Assembly: GCF_000282355.1 (NCBI RefSeq)
Contig: NZ_AKJL01000272.1
Span: 1-64,000 of the forward strand
DNA from: Pseudomonas sp. GM49
Lineage (GTDB): Bacteria; Pseudomonadota; Gammaproteobacteria; Pseudomonadales; Pseudomonadaceae
Reading direction: 5' to 3'
DNA length: 64,000 nt
Under the pieces are notes generated by a model. The model did no database searches, was not told the origin of the DNA, and saw nothing but the letters and a program-made list of their open reading frames with translations. Positions 30,025 to 39,988 of this stretch are shown piece after piece. The stretch's first letter is position 1. Every line of letters begins with the position of its first letter. Position numbers and translations under genes: made by a program.

Positions 30025-30804
30025 TTATTTTGTCTGATTCAACACCAAAAGAATTGCTGCAGTTTGCGCATCCGGAGTGCCATCGAAGCGCGCCGGGCGA
30101 AAATGCATCTGGAATGCCGCTATCACATGTCGTGTCGCGACATCGAGCTCGCCGGTTTGTGGCGAGGCATAACCCAGGTGAGCCAATTGCGCCTGAAACC
30201 AGCTGATGCTCGGCAACTGTTCGGCGAACTGCATTTGCTGGCGCGCCACCGACTGTTCGTTCGGCCAAATGCCCAAGCCTTCGGCGGCCAGACGCTTCCA
30301 GGGGAACAGCGGCCCCGGGTCCAGCTTGCGAAACGGTGCAATATCGCTATGGCCAACGATGTCGCGCGGCCTTATGCCATGACGCTTGCTGATGTCCTTG
30401 AGCAACACGATCAACGACTGGACCTGATCCTCGGTGTAGGGATACCACACGCGTCCAGTCGGGGTGTCCTTGAACCCTGGATTGACGATTTCGATACCGA
30501 TGGAACTGGAATTCAGCCAGGTCCGGCCATTCCACTCGCTCTCCCCGGCGTGCCAGGCCCGCACATTTTCATCCATCAGCTTATAGATGGTGGCGCCCTT
30601 GTCGTCGCCGATCAGGTAATGGCTGCTGACTTCACCGTGGGTCAGCAATTGCAACGAACGCTCCAGCGAGGCATTGGTGTAATGCACCACCACAAATTGC
30701 ACGCGGCTATCGTAATTGGCCGATGGGTGGCTGGTGTCATAACGGGGACCGCTGGTACAGCCGGCCAGCAGAATCAGTGACACGATCAGAGCAAAATATT
30801 TCAT
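30025..30804 (-). CDS. ampDh2: Lipoprotein N-acetylmuramoyl-L-alanine amidase (AmpDh2/AmiD-type)
   Basis: A 259-aa outer-membrane lipoprotein amidase. Lipobox LLAGC (C16). Amidase_2 domain (about 30-180) with zinc ligands H41 (VVVHYTN) and a His plus Asp in GHSDIAPFRKLDPGP, then a C-terminal peptidoglycan-binding domain (about 190-255). It cleaves the stem peptide from muropeptides, possibly supporting wall recycling and AmpC control. ATG 30804 is chosen over a start 7 codons earlier. Confidence 0.9.
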   Translation of the reverse strand: MKYFALIVSLILLAGCTSGPRYDTSHPSANYDSRVQFVVVHYTNASLERSLQLLTHGEVSSHYLIGDDKGATIYKLMDENVRAWHAGESEWNGRTWLNSSSIGIEIVNPGFKDTPTGRVWYPYTEDQVQSLIVLLKDISKRHGIRPRDIVGHSDIAPFRKLDPGPLFPWKRLAAEGLGIWPNEQSVARQQMQFAEQLPSISWFQAQLAHLGYASPQTGELDVATRHVIAAFQMHFRPARFDGTPDAQTAAILLVLNQTK

Positions 30805-30907
30805 GGCGAAAGGCAGTACACACAAGACAATAATGCAACAGTGTAACGTAATGCCTTGCGGACTGACGGCAATCGCATCGAATTAAACAAATTGGAACAA
30901 ATGATAC

Positions 30908-32881
30908 TCAGCCCGGTTCCACCCGGTTGCGGCCTGCATTTTTTGCGCGATACAGTGCCTGATCGGCTCTTTTAAGCGCTTGATCGCCATGCTCACCCGG
31001 CCTGAACGCCGTCATTCCGATAGACACGGTGATGGTCACCGGCTCTCCCTTGAAGTGGAACGGACAGGCCTCAATGGAGGCACGCAAGCTTTCCAGCAAC
31101 TTCAGTCCCGCCGCCGGCACCGTGGCTGGCATCAACAGTACAAACTCTTCGCCGCCAAACCGGGCAATGAAATCCGTCCCGCGCAGACGCTTGCGCAACA
31201 CACTGGCGATGATTTTCAACACTTTGTCACCGGCCAGGTGCCCGTAGTTATCGTTGATGCGCTTGAAATGATCGAGGTCGAGCATGGCCAGCAGCAGCGT
31301 GTTGCCATGTTGCTGCCATTGTTTGACTTCATGATCAAGGCGCTCGCTCCAGGCCGCGCGGTTGGGCAGCCCGGTCAACGGGTCGACCAATGCCTTCTGA
31401 CGTTGCTCTTCAAGGTGCTCGCGGTAACCCTGGGCCTCCTGCTCCATATGGGCGACCCGCTCGGCCAGGCTGTGCAGGCGCGCAGCGACCTCTTGCTCGC
31501 GCTCATCGCGCTGTTTCTGGTGCTGGTCCATGGTACCCAGCAAGCCTTCGAGATGGTTTTCCAGAACGTGCTTGAGATCTTCCAGGTCCGCGGCTTCCTG
31601 CATGCTGCTTTGCAAGCCATCGACCTGTTCGCGGATCTGCGTATCCATCTGCCGCGCGGCCGACCGATTGTCGGCGTGTCCTGCGGTGGCGGCCTGCAAG
31701 TTGCTCTGGAACGATTCGAGGCGCTCGTTCAGTCGTTGCAGATAGGCTTCGAACTCATGCTGGCCGCTGTCGGTAATGGCCAGCATCAACGTGGCGAAAT
31801 CGTCGAGGATCGGTAGCAATTCGTACCAGTTCAGACCGTTTTTCAGACGATCGCGCATGGATTCGGCTTGCGGGCGATGACGCTCGGGCAATGTCAGGTC
31901 GTCGAGCAGCCCCAGCAGCGTGTCTTCGATGTGACTGGCCACCGAGCTGTAGGAGGGCTCGGGGGAGTCCGGGAGTGCGTAGAGAATATCGTGTTCGGGC
32001 GCATGATCGACGACGGCCACGCCCTCGGCCGCAATATCCGCCAAGGGCAGGCTATCCGGCGATGTTTGCGCGGTCAGCTCGTCAGGGTTCACTTCCGGCT
32101 CGGGGACAGTCGCGATGGTTTTCGAAACGGATTGTTCGACCGATTCGATTTCGGCGCCGGGTTGCACTTCTGAAATGCTGGCGGGCTGAGGCTCCTCGAC
32201 CGCCGATGCAAAGGTCACGATTACCGGAGCAGACTCAGTCACGAGGGGTTCGGATGGCGAAGGTTCTGCTTCAACGCGCTCGGCAGCAGGCGGGGCCACC
32301 GCTTCGGCAGACGACGAGGCGCAGGCCTGGGCAGGCGATGTGGCCATTTCCTCCGCTTCACGACCGCCGAACAACCGCTGCAGCAAGCCCGGCCGTCCGT
32401 GCTCCGTCGGGGTCTCCAGCTGGTTCAAGGCCTTGCCTTGCAAGCCACTCAGCTCGCTGAGCAACAACGGTATCTCACGTGCCTGACTGACCCGCGCATC
32501 CAGTTGCCTGGCGAAAGTCTTGAGTGGCCGGCTCACATCCCGTGGCAGCGGCAATGTTTGCAACTGAGTGACCAGCGCAGTCAGGGCGGCACTGGTCTGG
32601 TTGATCCGGGTTTCCCGACGCTGCTCGGAGTCGAGCACGGCTTTTTCCAGGCGTGGAATCAGGGCGGCCAGGCCGGCGTCCATGTCATCGGTGCGCACGA
32701 CCTCACGCATTTCCTTCATGCATTGGTCAACGGAGCGGTCAGTCCCTTCCGCCGCCAGGGTACTGCGCACCAGCCCACGGCGCAGCAAGTCGAGCCGCGC
32801 GTCCCAGCGACGTTCGAGCTTTTCCTGTTGTTCGATGCTTTTGAGGTATTTCTCTTTCCAGCGCTGTGCTTCGTCGCTCAT
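30908..32881 (-). CDS. dgcP: Diguanylate cyclase DgcP
   Basis: A 657-aa cytoplasmic cyclase. A long charged helical N-terminus (1-160), a Pro/Glu/Ser-rich linker (180-310), a helical domain with coiled coil (about 315-495), then GGDEF domain (500-655) with GGEEF (576-580) and the inhibitory I-site RGTD (567-570) five residues before it. The layout and the dsbA linkage match DgcP, which localises to poles via FimV in P. aeruginosa. Its start overlaps the upstream nuclease-fold gene (ATGA). Confidence 0.92.
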   Translation of the reverse strand: MSDEAQRWKEKYLKSIEQQEKLERRWDARLDLLRRGLVRSTLAAEGTDRSVDQCMKEMREVVRTDDMDAGLAALIPRLEKAVLDSEQRRETRINQTSAALTALVTQLQTLPLPRDVSRPLKTFARQLDARVSQAREIPLLLSELSGLQGKALNQLETPTEHGRPGLLQRLFGGREAEEMATSPAQACASSSAEAVAPPAAERVEAEPSPSEPLVTESAPVIVTFASAVEEPQPASISEVQPGAEIESVEQSVSKTIATVPEPEVNPDELTAQTSPDSLPLADIAAEGVAVVDHAPEHDILYALPDSPEPSYSSVASHIEDTLLGLLDDLTLPERHRPQAESMRDRLKNGLNWYELLPILDDFATLMLAITDSGQHEFEAYLQRLNERLESFQSNLQAATAGHADNRSAARQMDTQIREQVDGLQSSMQEAADLEDLKHVLENHLEGLLGTMDQHQKQRDEREQEVAARLHSLAERVAHMEQEAQGYREHLEEQRQKALVDPLTGLPNRAAWSERLDHEVKQWQQHGNTLLLAMLDLDHFKRINDNYGHLAGDKVLKIIASVLRKRLRGTDFIARFGGEEFVLLMPATVPAAGLKLLESLRASIEACPFHFKGEPVTITVSIGMTAFRPGEHGDQALKRADQALYRAKNAGRNRVEPG

Positions 32882-33756
32882 TCATGGGATCCGCGAAGGG
32901 CAGGACTCAACGCGGGCAATGCATCGGCCGTGAGCGAACCCGGCAGACGAATTTCTACCGCGACCGGCAGGTGATCGGAAATGGGCTGTGCCAACACCTC
33001 GACCTTTTCCAGGGTCAGGCTCGGGCTCAGCAGGATATGGTCCAGGCAGCGCTGTGGGCGCCAGCTGGGAAACGTCGCCTCCATTTGCGGCGCAAGCAGA
33101 CCGAGATCGCGCAACGCGGAGTTTTGCAGAAGGTCACTGGCATGGGTGTTCATGTCGCCCATCAGTACCTGGTGTTTGTAATCACCAATCAACTCGCGGA
33201 TGTAGGCCAGTTGCAGGCTGCGCGCCCGGGCGCCCAATGCCAGGTGCATCATGACCACTACCAGCGCTTCCGGGCCTTCGCCGAACCTTACCAGAATGGC
33301 TCCGCGACCCTTTGGCCCCGGCAACGGATGATCTTCAATGGCCCACGGGCGCAATCGGCTGAGCACGCCATTGCTGTGCTGGGCCAGGCGACCGAGATTG
33401 CGATTGAGTTGTTGATACCAGTAGGGAAAGGCGCCGAGCTGGGCCAGGTGTTCGACCTGATTGACGTAGCCTGATCGCAGGCTGCCGCCATCGGCTTCCT
33501 GCAAGGCGACCAGATCGAAGTCGCCTAGCAGATTGCCGATTTTCTGCAGATTATCGGCTCGCCCGGTGTGCGGTAACAGATGTTGCCAGCCTCGGGTCAG
33601 GTAATGCCGATAACGCTCGGTACTGATGCCGACCTGGATATTGAAACTGAGCAAGCGCAGACGACTGTCTGCGGGCAGGCCCGTGGACTCCAGATGATGC
33701 TCGTTGACCCGCGGATCATGCAGGCCAACGATGCGTTCAGTACCCCATCGGCGCAT
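32878..33756 (-). CDS. Endonuclease/exonuclease/phosphatase-fold protein
   Basis: A 292-aa EEP-superfamily protein (PA5488-like). Motifs appear in order: RLLSFNIQVG, LQEAD (metal-binding Glu), GDMN and SDHLPVAVEI (catalytic His). The substrate may be DNA, phosphoinositide-like or other phosphodiesters; nothing here decides. The 4-base overlap with dgcP suggests a cotranslated pair. dsbA lies 14 bases upstream. Confidence 0.85.
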   Translation of the reverse strand: MRRWGTERIVGLHDPRVNEHHLESTGLPADSRLRLLSFNIQVGISTERYRHYLTRGWQHLLPHTGRADNLQKIGNLLGDFDLVALQEADGGSLRSGYVNQVEHLAQLGAFPYWYQQLNRNLGRLAQHSNGVLSRLRPWAIEDHPLPGPKGRGAILVRFGEGPEALVVVMMHLALGARARSLQLAYIRELIGDYKHQVLMGDMNTHASDLLQNSALRDLGLLAPQMEATFPSWRPQRCLDHILLSPSLTLEKVEVLAQPISDHLPVAVEIRLPGSLTADALPALSPALRGSHE

Positions 33757-33770
33757 GGCAGTGACTGCCC

Positions 33771-34412
33771 TTAGTTGGCGGCAGCCTTGTTAGCCGCTCG
33801 CTCTTTGTCGATCAGTTTGTCGGCCAGTTGCAGGGCCTGTTCGGCACCGCCGGCGGAGCCCACGTCAAAGCGGTACTTGCCGTTGACGATCATGGTTGGA
33901 ACGCCGGAGATTTCGTACTTCTTCGCCAGCTCTTTAGCCTTATTGATCTGGCCCTTGATGGCGAACGAATCGAAGGTGGCCAGGAACTTGTCCTTGTCCA
34001 CGCCTTGGGTAGCGAGGAAGTCAGCCATGTCATCCTTGTCGGTCAGTTTCTTGTGTTCTTTCTGAATCGCGTTGAATACCGCGGCGTGAACGTTGTGCTC
34101 GACACCCATGGCTTCAAGGGTCAGGAACATCTGACCGTGAGCATCCCACGCGCCACCGAACATGGCCGGGATGCGCACGAAGTTCACGTCCGTAGGCAGC
34201 TTCTCGACCCACGGATTGATCACCGGCTCGAAGGCGTAGCAATGCGGGCAGCCGTACCAGAACAGCTCTACCACTTCGATCTTGCCTGGCACGGCGACCG
34301 GAACCGGATTGCTCAGTTCGACATAAGGTGCGGCGGGGGCTTCAGCGGCCTGGGCAGTCATGCCGAACAGGCTGGCAGCGGCAAAAACGGCGCTGATGAT
34401 CAGATTACGCAT
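33771..34412 (-). CDS. dsbA: Thiol:disulfide interchange protein DsbA
   Basis: A 213-aa periplasmic thioredoxin-fold oxidase. Signal peptide 1-23 (ending QAAEA). Active site C55-P-H-C58 in LFWYGCPHCYAFEP and cis-Pro loop SGVPTMIV. It introduces disulfides in exported proteins, here possibly including the cysteine-containing CSS sensor and cytochromes encoded nearby. First gene of dsbA-nuclease-dgcP. Confidence 0.96.
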   Translation of the reverse strand: MRNLIISAVFAAASLFGMTAQAAEAPAAPYVELSNPVPVAVPGKIEVVELFWYGCPHCYAFEPVINPWVEKLPTDVNFVRIPAMFGGAWDAHGQMFLTLEAMGVEHNVHAAVFNAIQKEHKKLTDKDDMADFLATQGVDKDKFLATFDSFAIKGQINKAKELAKKYEISGVPTMIVNGKYRFDVGSAGGAEQALQLADKLIDKERAANKAAAN

Positions 34413-34506
34413 GCTTTACTCCTGGACAAATTTTATCGCCTCGCGCGACTTGTTTTCAGACAGATCCTGGCGGGCTTGAGTTCTGTAGTGTAACGGCAGC
34501 GGCCAC

Positions 34507-34535
34507 AAAAAAGGGCGGCCAAAGCCACCCTTTTT
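34507..34535 (-). terminator. Terminator of the cytochrome c4 unit
   Basis: AAAAAAGGG-c-GGC, loop CAAA, GCC-a-CCCTTTTT. It lies between the cytochrome c4 stop and the dsbA promoter; A and T runs on both sides allow bidirectional use. Confidence 0.85.
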
Positions 34536-34612
34536 ATACTCGTTGCAACGGATTAATCGAGCGTTAACATTGCAGGCGATAAGCACCCCGTCCAACGCCC
34601 GAACCGCCGGCC

Positions 34613-35242
34613 TTAGTGCAGGCCTTGAATGTAGCTGGAGACCGCGGCGATGTCTTCGTCACTCAGCCGCTTGGCGATGGTCTGCATGGTTTTGGCATCG
34701 CCATCGTTGGTGCGACCACCGTCTTCCTTGCGGAAATCGGTCAGTTGCTTGGCGACGTATTGAGCGTGCTGGCCACCCAGGTGCGGGAAGCCGGCAGCCG
34801 CGTTACCTGCGCCATTTGGCGAGTGGCAGCCGGTGCAGGCTGGCAGGCCCTTGGCCATGTCACCGCCACGGAACAAATTCTCGCCGCGCTTGACCAGCTT
34901 CTCGTCGGCGGCCCCGACGCTGCCTTTCTGGCTGGCGAAGTAGGCGGCGATGTCCGCCAGATCCTGATCGCTCAGGTTGGTCAGCAGGCCAGTCATTTCC
35001 AGTACGGTGCGCTTGCCCGACTTGATGTCGAGCAATTGCTTGGTCAGGTAGCGTTCACCCTGACCCGCCAGTTTCGGAAAATTTGGCGCCATGCTGTTGC
35101 CATCCGGACCGTGGCAGGCGCCACATACGGCGGCTTTTGCCTGGCCAGCTGCTTTGTCACCAGGTTTTACTGCCTCACCTGCAGCATGGGCCATGCCGGA
35201 GATGCCCACGGTCAACAGCAGACTCACGATCAATTTCTTCAT
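34613..35242 (-). CDS. cc4: Diheme cytochrome c4
   Basis: A 209-aa periplasmic diheme cytochrome. Signal peptide 1-20 (ending AHA). Two c-type heme sites: CGACH (40-44) and CTGCH (136-140), each followed by a distal Met region (SMAPNFPKLAG; AAGFPHLGG). It carries electrons to terminal oxidases (cbb3/aa3 types). Adjacent to a c5-type cytochrome on the same strand. Confidence 0.94.
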   Translation of the reverse strand: MKKLIVSLLLTVGISGMAHAAGEAVKPGDKAAGQAKAAVCGACHGPDGNSMAPNFPKLAGQGERYLTKQLLDIKSGKRTVLEMTGLLTNLSDQDLADIAAYFASQKGSVGAADEKLVKRGENLFRGGDMAKGLPACTGCHSPNGAGNAAAGFPHLGGQHAQYVAKQLTDFRKEDGGRTNDGDAKTMQTIAKRLSDEDIAAVSSYIQGLH

Positions 35243-35287
35243 CAGCTAATCCAACTACGGCTAAGGGTTAAGAGTTATGGACCGGGC

Positions 35288-35578
35288 TTACTCGCTCATC
35301 CAAAGGATGATGGCTTGGTAATCCTCGGCACTGCAGTCCATGCACAAACCACGCGGCGGCATCGCCTTGAAACCCTGGGTCACGTGTTGCACCAGCGTCT
35401 CCATACCTTTCGCCAACCTCGGCGTCCAAGCTTCCTGATCGCCTTTTTTCGGCGCCATGGGGAGTTGGCCGGAATGACAGGCACCACAAACACGGTTGTA
35501 CACAGCTTCCGGATCCTGTGTAGCCTGAGCGCTGTAAAGCGGCATCAAGACACCGGCAGCTAGCAGCCATTTCGTCAT
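35288..35578 (-). CDS. Cytochrome c5-family monoheme protein
   Basis: A 96-aa small cytochrome. Signal peptide (about 1-20, ending QAT), heme site CGACH (31-35), AMPPRG distal Met loop (M73) and a C79/C82 pair typical of c5. Periplasmic electron carrier, 45 bases upstream of cc4 on the same strand; the two are probably cotranscribed. Confidence 0.9.
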   Translation of the reverse strand: MTKWLLAAGVLMPLYSAQATQDPEAVYNRVCGACHSGQLPMAPKKGDQEAWTPRLAKGMETLVQHVTQGFKAMPPRGLCMDCSAEDYQAIILWMSE

Positions 35579-35769
35579 AAAACGACCTTTTCAGGGTTGA
35601 GAGCGAGCTGCGTTCTAGTGCGCAATCAAGGTCTGTCGCTCTCGTGAACTTCATCCTACGCTGGGACAAAGCGCACACAAAATCTGCGGCATTATATACT
35701 GGCGTCACTGAAACGGAAGCGACACTGCTTGCCGCGCCCATTCCTGGCGCCGCCCACATCGGAAATCCC

Positions 35770-36414
35770 ATGCAACTCAAGAATCCCATCCTCGGTCTGT
35801 GCCAACAGTCCACCTTCATGCTCAGCGCCGCCAAAGTCGACCAATGTCCGGATGACGAGGGCTTCGAAGTCGCCTTCGCCGGGCGTTCCAACGCCGGCAA
35901 GTCGAGTGCCTTGAACACCCTGACTCATGCCAGCCTGGCGCGCACCTCGAAAACCCCGGGGCGCACACAGCTGTTGAACTTCTTCAAGCTAGACGATGAA
36001 CGCCGTCTGGTCGACCTGCCGGGCTACGGTTATGCAAAAGTACCGATCCCGCTCAAGCAACACTGGCAGCGTCACCTGGAGGCTTATCTGGGTGGGCGCG
36101 AGAGTTTGAAAGGTCTGATCCTGATGATGGACATCCGCCATCCGATGACCGATTTCGACCTGCTGATGCTCGACTGGGCCGTGGCTGCCGGCATGCCGAT
36201 GCACATTCTGCTGACCAAAGCGGACAAGCTGACCTATGGCGCGGCCAAGAACACGCTGCTCAAGGTTCAGGCGGAAATCCGCAAGGGCTGGGGCGATCTC
36301 GTGACAATTCAGCTGTTCTCGGCCCCAAAACGTATGGGCCTGGAAGATGCCTACACAGTGCTGGCAGGCTGGATGGAGCTGGCGGACAAGGGTGCCGAGG
36401 TAGAAGCCCAGTAA
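35770..36414 (+). CDS. engB: Ribosome biogenesis GTPase EngB/YihA
   Basis: A 214-aa essential-type GTPase for 50S assembly. P-loop [10 protein letters not shown] (about 37-46), G2 Thr in [14 protein letters not shown]3 [10 protein letters not shown] and G4 TKADK. ATG 35770 begins the family N-terminus; the upstream frame extension to 35644 lies in the promoter region. Convergent with polA, with an sRNA locus between them. Confidence 0.95.
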   Translation: MQLKNPILGLCQQSTFMLSAAKVDQCPDDEGFEVAFAGRSNAGKSSALNTLTHASLARTSKTPGRTQLLNFFKLDDERRLVDLPGYGYAKVPIPLKQHWQRHLEAYLGGRESLKGLILMMDIRHPMTDFDLLMLDWAVAAGMPMHILLTKADKLTYGAAKNTLLKVQAEIRKGWGDLVTIQLFSAPKRMGLEDAYTVLAGWMELADKGAEVEAQ

Positions 36415-36419
36415 GCCAC

Positions 36420-36454
36420 GAAAACTGTCTGGGACGTCCCCCAGGCAGTTTTCT
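36420..36454 (+). terminator. Terminator of engB
   Basis: GAAAACTGTCTGGG pairs with CCCAGGCAGTTTTC (one G-T pair) around a short loop, 6 bases after the engB stop, ending in TTTTC. Confidence 0.8.
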
Positions 36455-36460
36455 GCGGGC

Positions 36461-36593
36461 AAAAAAAACCCCGGACTTCTATGGGGAGGAGGAAGTTCCG
36501 GGGTTCAAGCTCTAGACCGCTAGGGCGGGGTCCAGATATCTGCCAACACTTAACACAACATAGGAGCATCGAAGGGCTTCACCAGCCATTCAG
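36461..36593 (-). ncRNA. ersA: ErsA-like small RNA (Spot 42 position)
   Basis: Between convergent engB and polA, the place of ErsA in P. aeruginosa and Spot 42 in E. coli. On the minus strand an intrinsic terminator (AACCCCGGAACTTC arm with GAAGTCCGGGGTT arm, then eight Ts at 36461-36468) ends a transcript of about 130 nt. That length fits the roughly 132 nt of ErsA. The terminator loop carries CTCCTCCCC, a C-rich stretch that could pair with G-rich ribosome binding sites. The start is inferred from the promoter at 36598-36625. Confidence 0.82.
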
Positions 36594-36597
36594 TAAC

Positions 36598-36625
36598 TCT
36601 GAGTGGTGGTTCGCAAGATTAGTTC
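36598..36625 (-). promoter_or_regulatory. AlgU (sigma-22)-type promoter for the ErsA-like RNA
   Basis: On the minus strand GAACTA (36625-36620), a 17-base spacer, then TCAGA (36602-36598), close to the ECF sigma AlgU/RpoE consensus GAACTT-N16/17-TCTGA. The expected start (about 36590-36594) gives an RNA of about 130 nt to the terminator. Confidence 0.7.
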
Positions 36626-36729
36626 AGATTTTTTTCAAATGGCTTTGGAATAACTCTGATAATTTTCCGGACCAAGCGATTTGCGCCCTTCTGCCGCGGC
36701 ACTATGCCGCAGCAGAACACGACATTTTT

Positions 36730-36755
36730 CTGTAGGAGCGAGCTTGCTCCTACAG
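36730..36755. repeat. Single REP hairpin after polA
   Basis: CTGTAGGAGC (36730-36739) and GCTCCTACAG (36746-36755) around GAGCTT. It lies 6 bases beyond the polA stop and is likely its terminator or a 3' stabiliser. Confidence 0.85.
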
Positions 36756-36761
36756 GAAGGC

Positions 36762-39566
36762 TCAGTGAGCCTCATCCCAGTTATTTCCAACACCCACTTC
36801 GACCAGCAACGGCACATCCAGTTTCGCAGCTTCGCTCATGTGCACGCGAATTTCATCGCGAACCTGGTCGACCAGATCTTCTCGCACCTCAAGCACCAGT
36901 TCATCGTGCACCTGCAAGATGACTTTGGCGTCGAGGCCAGACGCGGTCAGCCAGTTATCCACCGCGACCATGGCTTTCTTGATGATGTCCGCAGCGGTGC
37001 CTTGCATCGGGGCGTTGATCGCCGTGCGTTCGGCGGCGGCACGTTCTTGCGGCTTGTTGGAATTGATGTCCGGCAGGTACAGGCGACGGCCGAAGAACGT
37101 CTCGACATAACCTTGCTCGGCGGCCTGGGCGCGCGTGCGGTCCATGTACTGGCGAACGCCGGGGTATCGGGCGAAGTAGGTATCGATGTAGGCCTTGGCA
37201 GTCTTGGTGTCGACGCCGATGTCCTTGCCGAGCTTCTGCGCACCCATGCCATAGATCAGGCCGAAGTTGATCGCCTTGGCGCTACGGCGCTGGTCGGAGC
37301 TCACGTCGGCCAGTTCGACCTTGAACACTTCGGCGGCGGTCGCGGTGTGGACGTCCAGATTGTGGCGGAAGGCGTTCATCAGCCCTTCATCCCGGGACAG
37401 ATGCGCCATGATCCGTAACTCGATCTGCGAGTAGTCCGCCGCCAGCAGCTTGTAACCAGTCGGGGCCACGAAGGCCTGGCGGATGCGACGCCCTTCGGCG
37501 GTGCGCACCGGAATGTTCTGCAGGTTCGGATCGCTGGAGGACAGCCGCCCGGTGGACGCTACCGCCTGGTGATACGAGGTATGGATCCGCCCGGTACGCG
37601 GGTTGATCTGCTCCGGCAGACGGTCGGTATAAGTGCTTTTCAGCTTGCTCATGGAACGGTATTCCATGAGCACTTTCGGCAACCGATAGTCGTCTTCAGC
37701 CAGTTTGGCCAGCACTTCTTCGGCGGTGGATGGCTGGCCCTTGGCGGTTTTCTTCAATACCGGCAGGCCGAGCTTCTCGTAAAGGATCACGCCAAGTTGC
37801 TTGGGCGAGCCGAGGTTGAATTCCTCGCCGGCAATCTCGAAGGCCTCACGCTCCAGCGCCACCATCTTGTCGCCCAGTTCGATGCTTTGCACGCCCAGCA
37901 AGGCGGCGTCGACGAATGCGCCTTGGCGCTCGATACGCGCCAGCACCGGCACCAACGGAATTTCAATGTCAGTCAGTACGCTGGCCAGGCTCGGAATGGC
38001 CGAGAGCTTTTCGAACAGGGTCTGGTGCAGACGCAAGGTGATATCCGCATCTTCGGCGGCGTAAGGCCCGGCCTGCTCCAGGGCGATCTGATCGAACGTC
38101 AGCTGTTTCACGCCTTTGCCGGCGATGTCCTGGAAGCTCACCGTGGTGTGGTCCAGATACTTCTGCGCGAGGCTGTCCATGTCATGGCGCGTGGCCGTGG
38201 AATTGAGCACGTAGGACTCAAGCATGGTGTCGAAAGCGATGCCGCGCACGGTGATGCCGTTGTCCTGATCACCGCCGATGGCGCAGTTGGCCAGGATGTT
38301 CATGTCGAACTTGGCGTGCTGGCCGACCTTGAGCTTGTTCGGGTCTTCGAGAATCGGCTTGAGTGCGCGCAGGACCGTGTCACGATCCAGCTGCTGCGGC
38401 ACGCCGATGTAGGAATGGGTCAACGGGATGTAGGCCGCTTCGTTAGCCTGAACCGCGAACGACAGGCCCACCAGTTGTGCCTGCTGCGCGTCGATGCCGG
38501 TGGTTTCGGTGTCGAAGGCAAACAGCTTGGCGTTGTTCAGTTTTTCCAGCCAGACATTGAACCGCGCCTGATCGAGGATGGTTTCATAGGCGGCTTCAGC
38601 AGCGGCGGCCGGTGCTTCGGCCTCTGATTCGCTGAACAGATCGGCGGCCGGCGCAGGCTCGGCGGCAGCGCTCAGCTCCAGGCGTTTGGCGTCGCGATCA
38701 AGGTCGTTCAGCCAACTCTTGAACTCCAGCAGGCTGTACAACTCGTAGAGTTTCGCCTGATCTTCCTCGCCCATTTGCAAGTCGTCGAGGCCAATATCCA
38801 GCGGCACGTCAACCTTGATGGTCGCCAGTTGATACGAAAGGAAGGCCATTTCCTTGTGCTCTTCGAGCTTGGCCGGCAAGGTCTTGGCGCCGCGAATCGG
38901 CAGGGTCGGCACGATGTCGAGCTTTGCATAGAGCTCGGTCAGGCCGCCGTTCACACCGACCAGCAGGCCTGAAGCCGTCTTCGGGCCGATACCCGGAACG
39001 CCCGGAATGTTGTCGGAAGAATCGCCCATGAGCGCCAGATAATCGATGATCTGCTCGGGAGCGACGCCGAATTTCTCCTTCACGCCCTCCACGTCCATGC
39101 TGCTACCGGTCATGGTGTTGACCAAGGTAATGTGCCCGTCGACCAGTTGCGCCATGTCCTTGTCACCGGTGGAGATGATCACCGGACGGTCCGCCGCCGC
39201 GCTGCTGCGGGCCAGGGTGCCGATCACGTCATCGGCCTCGACACCTTCGACGCACAGCAACGGGAAGCCCAGGGCGATCACGCTCTGGTGCAGCGGCTCG
39301 ATCTGCACGCGCATGTCGTCAGGCATGCTCGGACGGTTGGCCTTGTATTCGGCGTACATGTCATCGCGAAAAGTCCCACCCTTGGCGTCGAACACCACGG
39401 CGAACGGACTGTCCGGATACTGCTTGCGCAGGCTCTTGAGCATGTTCAACACGCCCTTGACCGCGCCGGTCGGCAGGCCTTTGGATGTGGTCAGCGGTGG
39501 CAGCGCGTGAAAGGCGCGGTACAAGTAAGAAGAACCGTCCACCAGGACGAGGGGGGCTTGGCTCAT
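36762..39566 (-). CDS. polA: DNA polymerase I
   Basis: A 934-aa full-length Pol I. N-terminal 5'-3' exonuclease (1-about 290, with [14 protein letters not shown]), a 3'-5' proofreading domain that keeps DTET ([12 protein letters not shown]), and the polymerase domain with [14 protein letters not shown] and [10 protein letters not shown]. It works in Okazaki fragment processing and repair. ATG 39566 ([13 protein letters not shown]) is used; four more upstream codons are open. Divergent from a DUF2782 gene. Confidence 0.97.
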   Translation of the reverse strand: MSQAPLVLVDGSSYLYRAFHALPPLTTSKGLPTGAVKGVLNMLKSLRKQYPDSPFAVVFDAKGGTFRDDMYAEYKANRPSMPDDMRVQIEPLHQSVIALGFPLLCVEGVEADDVIGTLARSSAAADRPVIISTGDKDMAQLVDGHITLVNTMTGSSMDVEGVKEKFGVAPEQIIDYLALMGDSSDNIPGVPGIGPKTASGLLVGVNGGLTELYAKLDIVPTLPIRGAKTLPAKLEEHKEMAFLSYQLATIKVDVPLDIGLDDLQMGEEDQAKLYELYSLLEFKSWLNDLDRDAKRLELSAAAEPAPAADLFSESEAEAPAAAAEAAYETILDQARFNVWLEKLNNAKLFAFDTETTGIDAQQAQLVGLSFAVQANEAAYIPLTHSYIGVPQQLDRDTVLRALKPILEDPNKLKVGQHAKFDMNILANCAIGGDQDNGITVRGIAFDTMLESYVLNSTATRHDMDSLAQKYLDHTTVSFQDIAGKGVKQLTFDQIALEQAGPYAAEDADITLRLHQTLFEKLSAIPSLASVLTDIEIPLVPVLARIERQGAFVDAALLGVQSIELGDKMVALEREAFEIAGEEFNLGSPKQLGVILYEKLGLPVLKKTAKGQPSTAEEVLAKLAEDDYRLPKVLMEYRSMSKLKSTYTDRLPEQINPRTGRIHTSYHQAVASTGRLSSSDPNLQNIPVRTAEGRRIRQAFVAPTGYKLLAADYSQIELRIMAHLSRDEGLMNAFRHNLDVHTATAAEVFKVELADVSSDQRRSAKAINFGLIYGMGAQKLGKDIGVDTKTAKAYIDTYFARYPGVRQYMDRTRAQAAEQGYVETFFGRRLYLPDINSNKPQERAAAERTAINAPMQGTAADIIKKAMVAVDNWLTASGLDAKVILQVHDELVLEVREDLVDQVRDEIRVHMSEAAKLDVPLLVEVGVGNNWDEAH

Positions 39567-39640
39567 GAGCAGGATCAACCTTTTCGGCGGGTCCGGCGCT
39601 AGAATAGCGGGACCGTTGACGACAAAGGGACAAGGTTATC

Positions 39641-39928
39641 ATGCGCACACCAAATCGCCTGTTGCTGGCTGGCTTGTTTGCAATCGCCCCATTGGCCGTC
39701 ATGGCGGCCGACGATGCGCCGACACCGGAGCCAGATGTCACGATCCGCACGGAAGGGGACAAGCTCATCCAGGAATACCGCCAAAACGGCTTTCTGTATG
39801 CGATCAAAGTCACGCCCAAAGGCGGCAAGCCGTACTTCCTGGTACGCGCCGACGGATCAGAAGGTAACTTCATCCGCTCTGATTACCCGGATATGCTGAT
39901 TCCGGCGTGGGAAATTTTTAAGTGGTAA
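39641..39928 (+). CDS. DUF2782 small exported protein
   Basis: A 95-aa DUF2782 protein. Signal peptide (about 1-22, ending VMA), then PDVTIRTEGDKLIQEYRQNGFLYAIKV and PYFLVRADGSEGNFI. No cysteines. It sits between polA and thrB as in other pseudomonads. Function unknown. RBS AAGGT about 5 bases before ATG. Confidence 0.88.
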   Translation: MRTPNRLLLAGLFAIAPLAVMAADDAPTPEPDVTIRTEGDKLIQEYRQNGFLYAIKVTPKGGKPYFLVRADGSEGNFIRSDYPDMLIPAWEIFKW

Positions 39929-39988
39929 GTCGTCCTTAACTTTAATCGGCGCTGGCTCAACAGCAGCGCCCGTACTGGCAGTTTAAAC

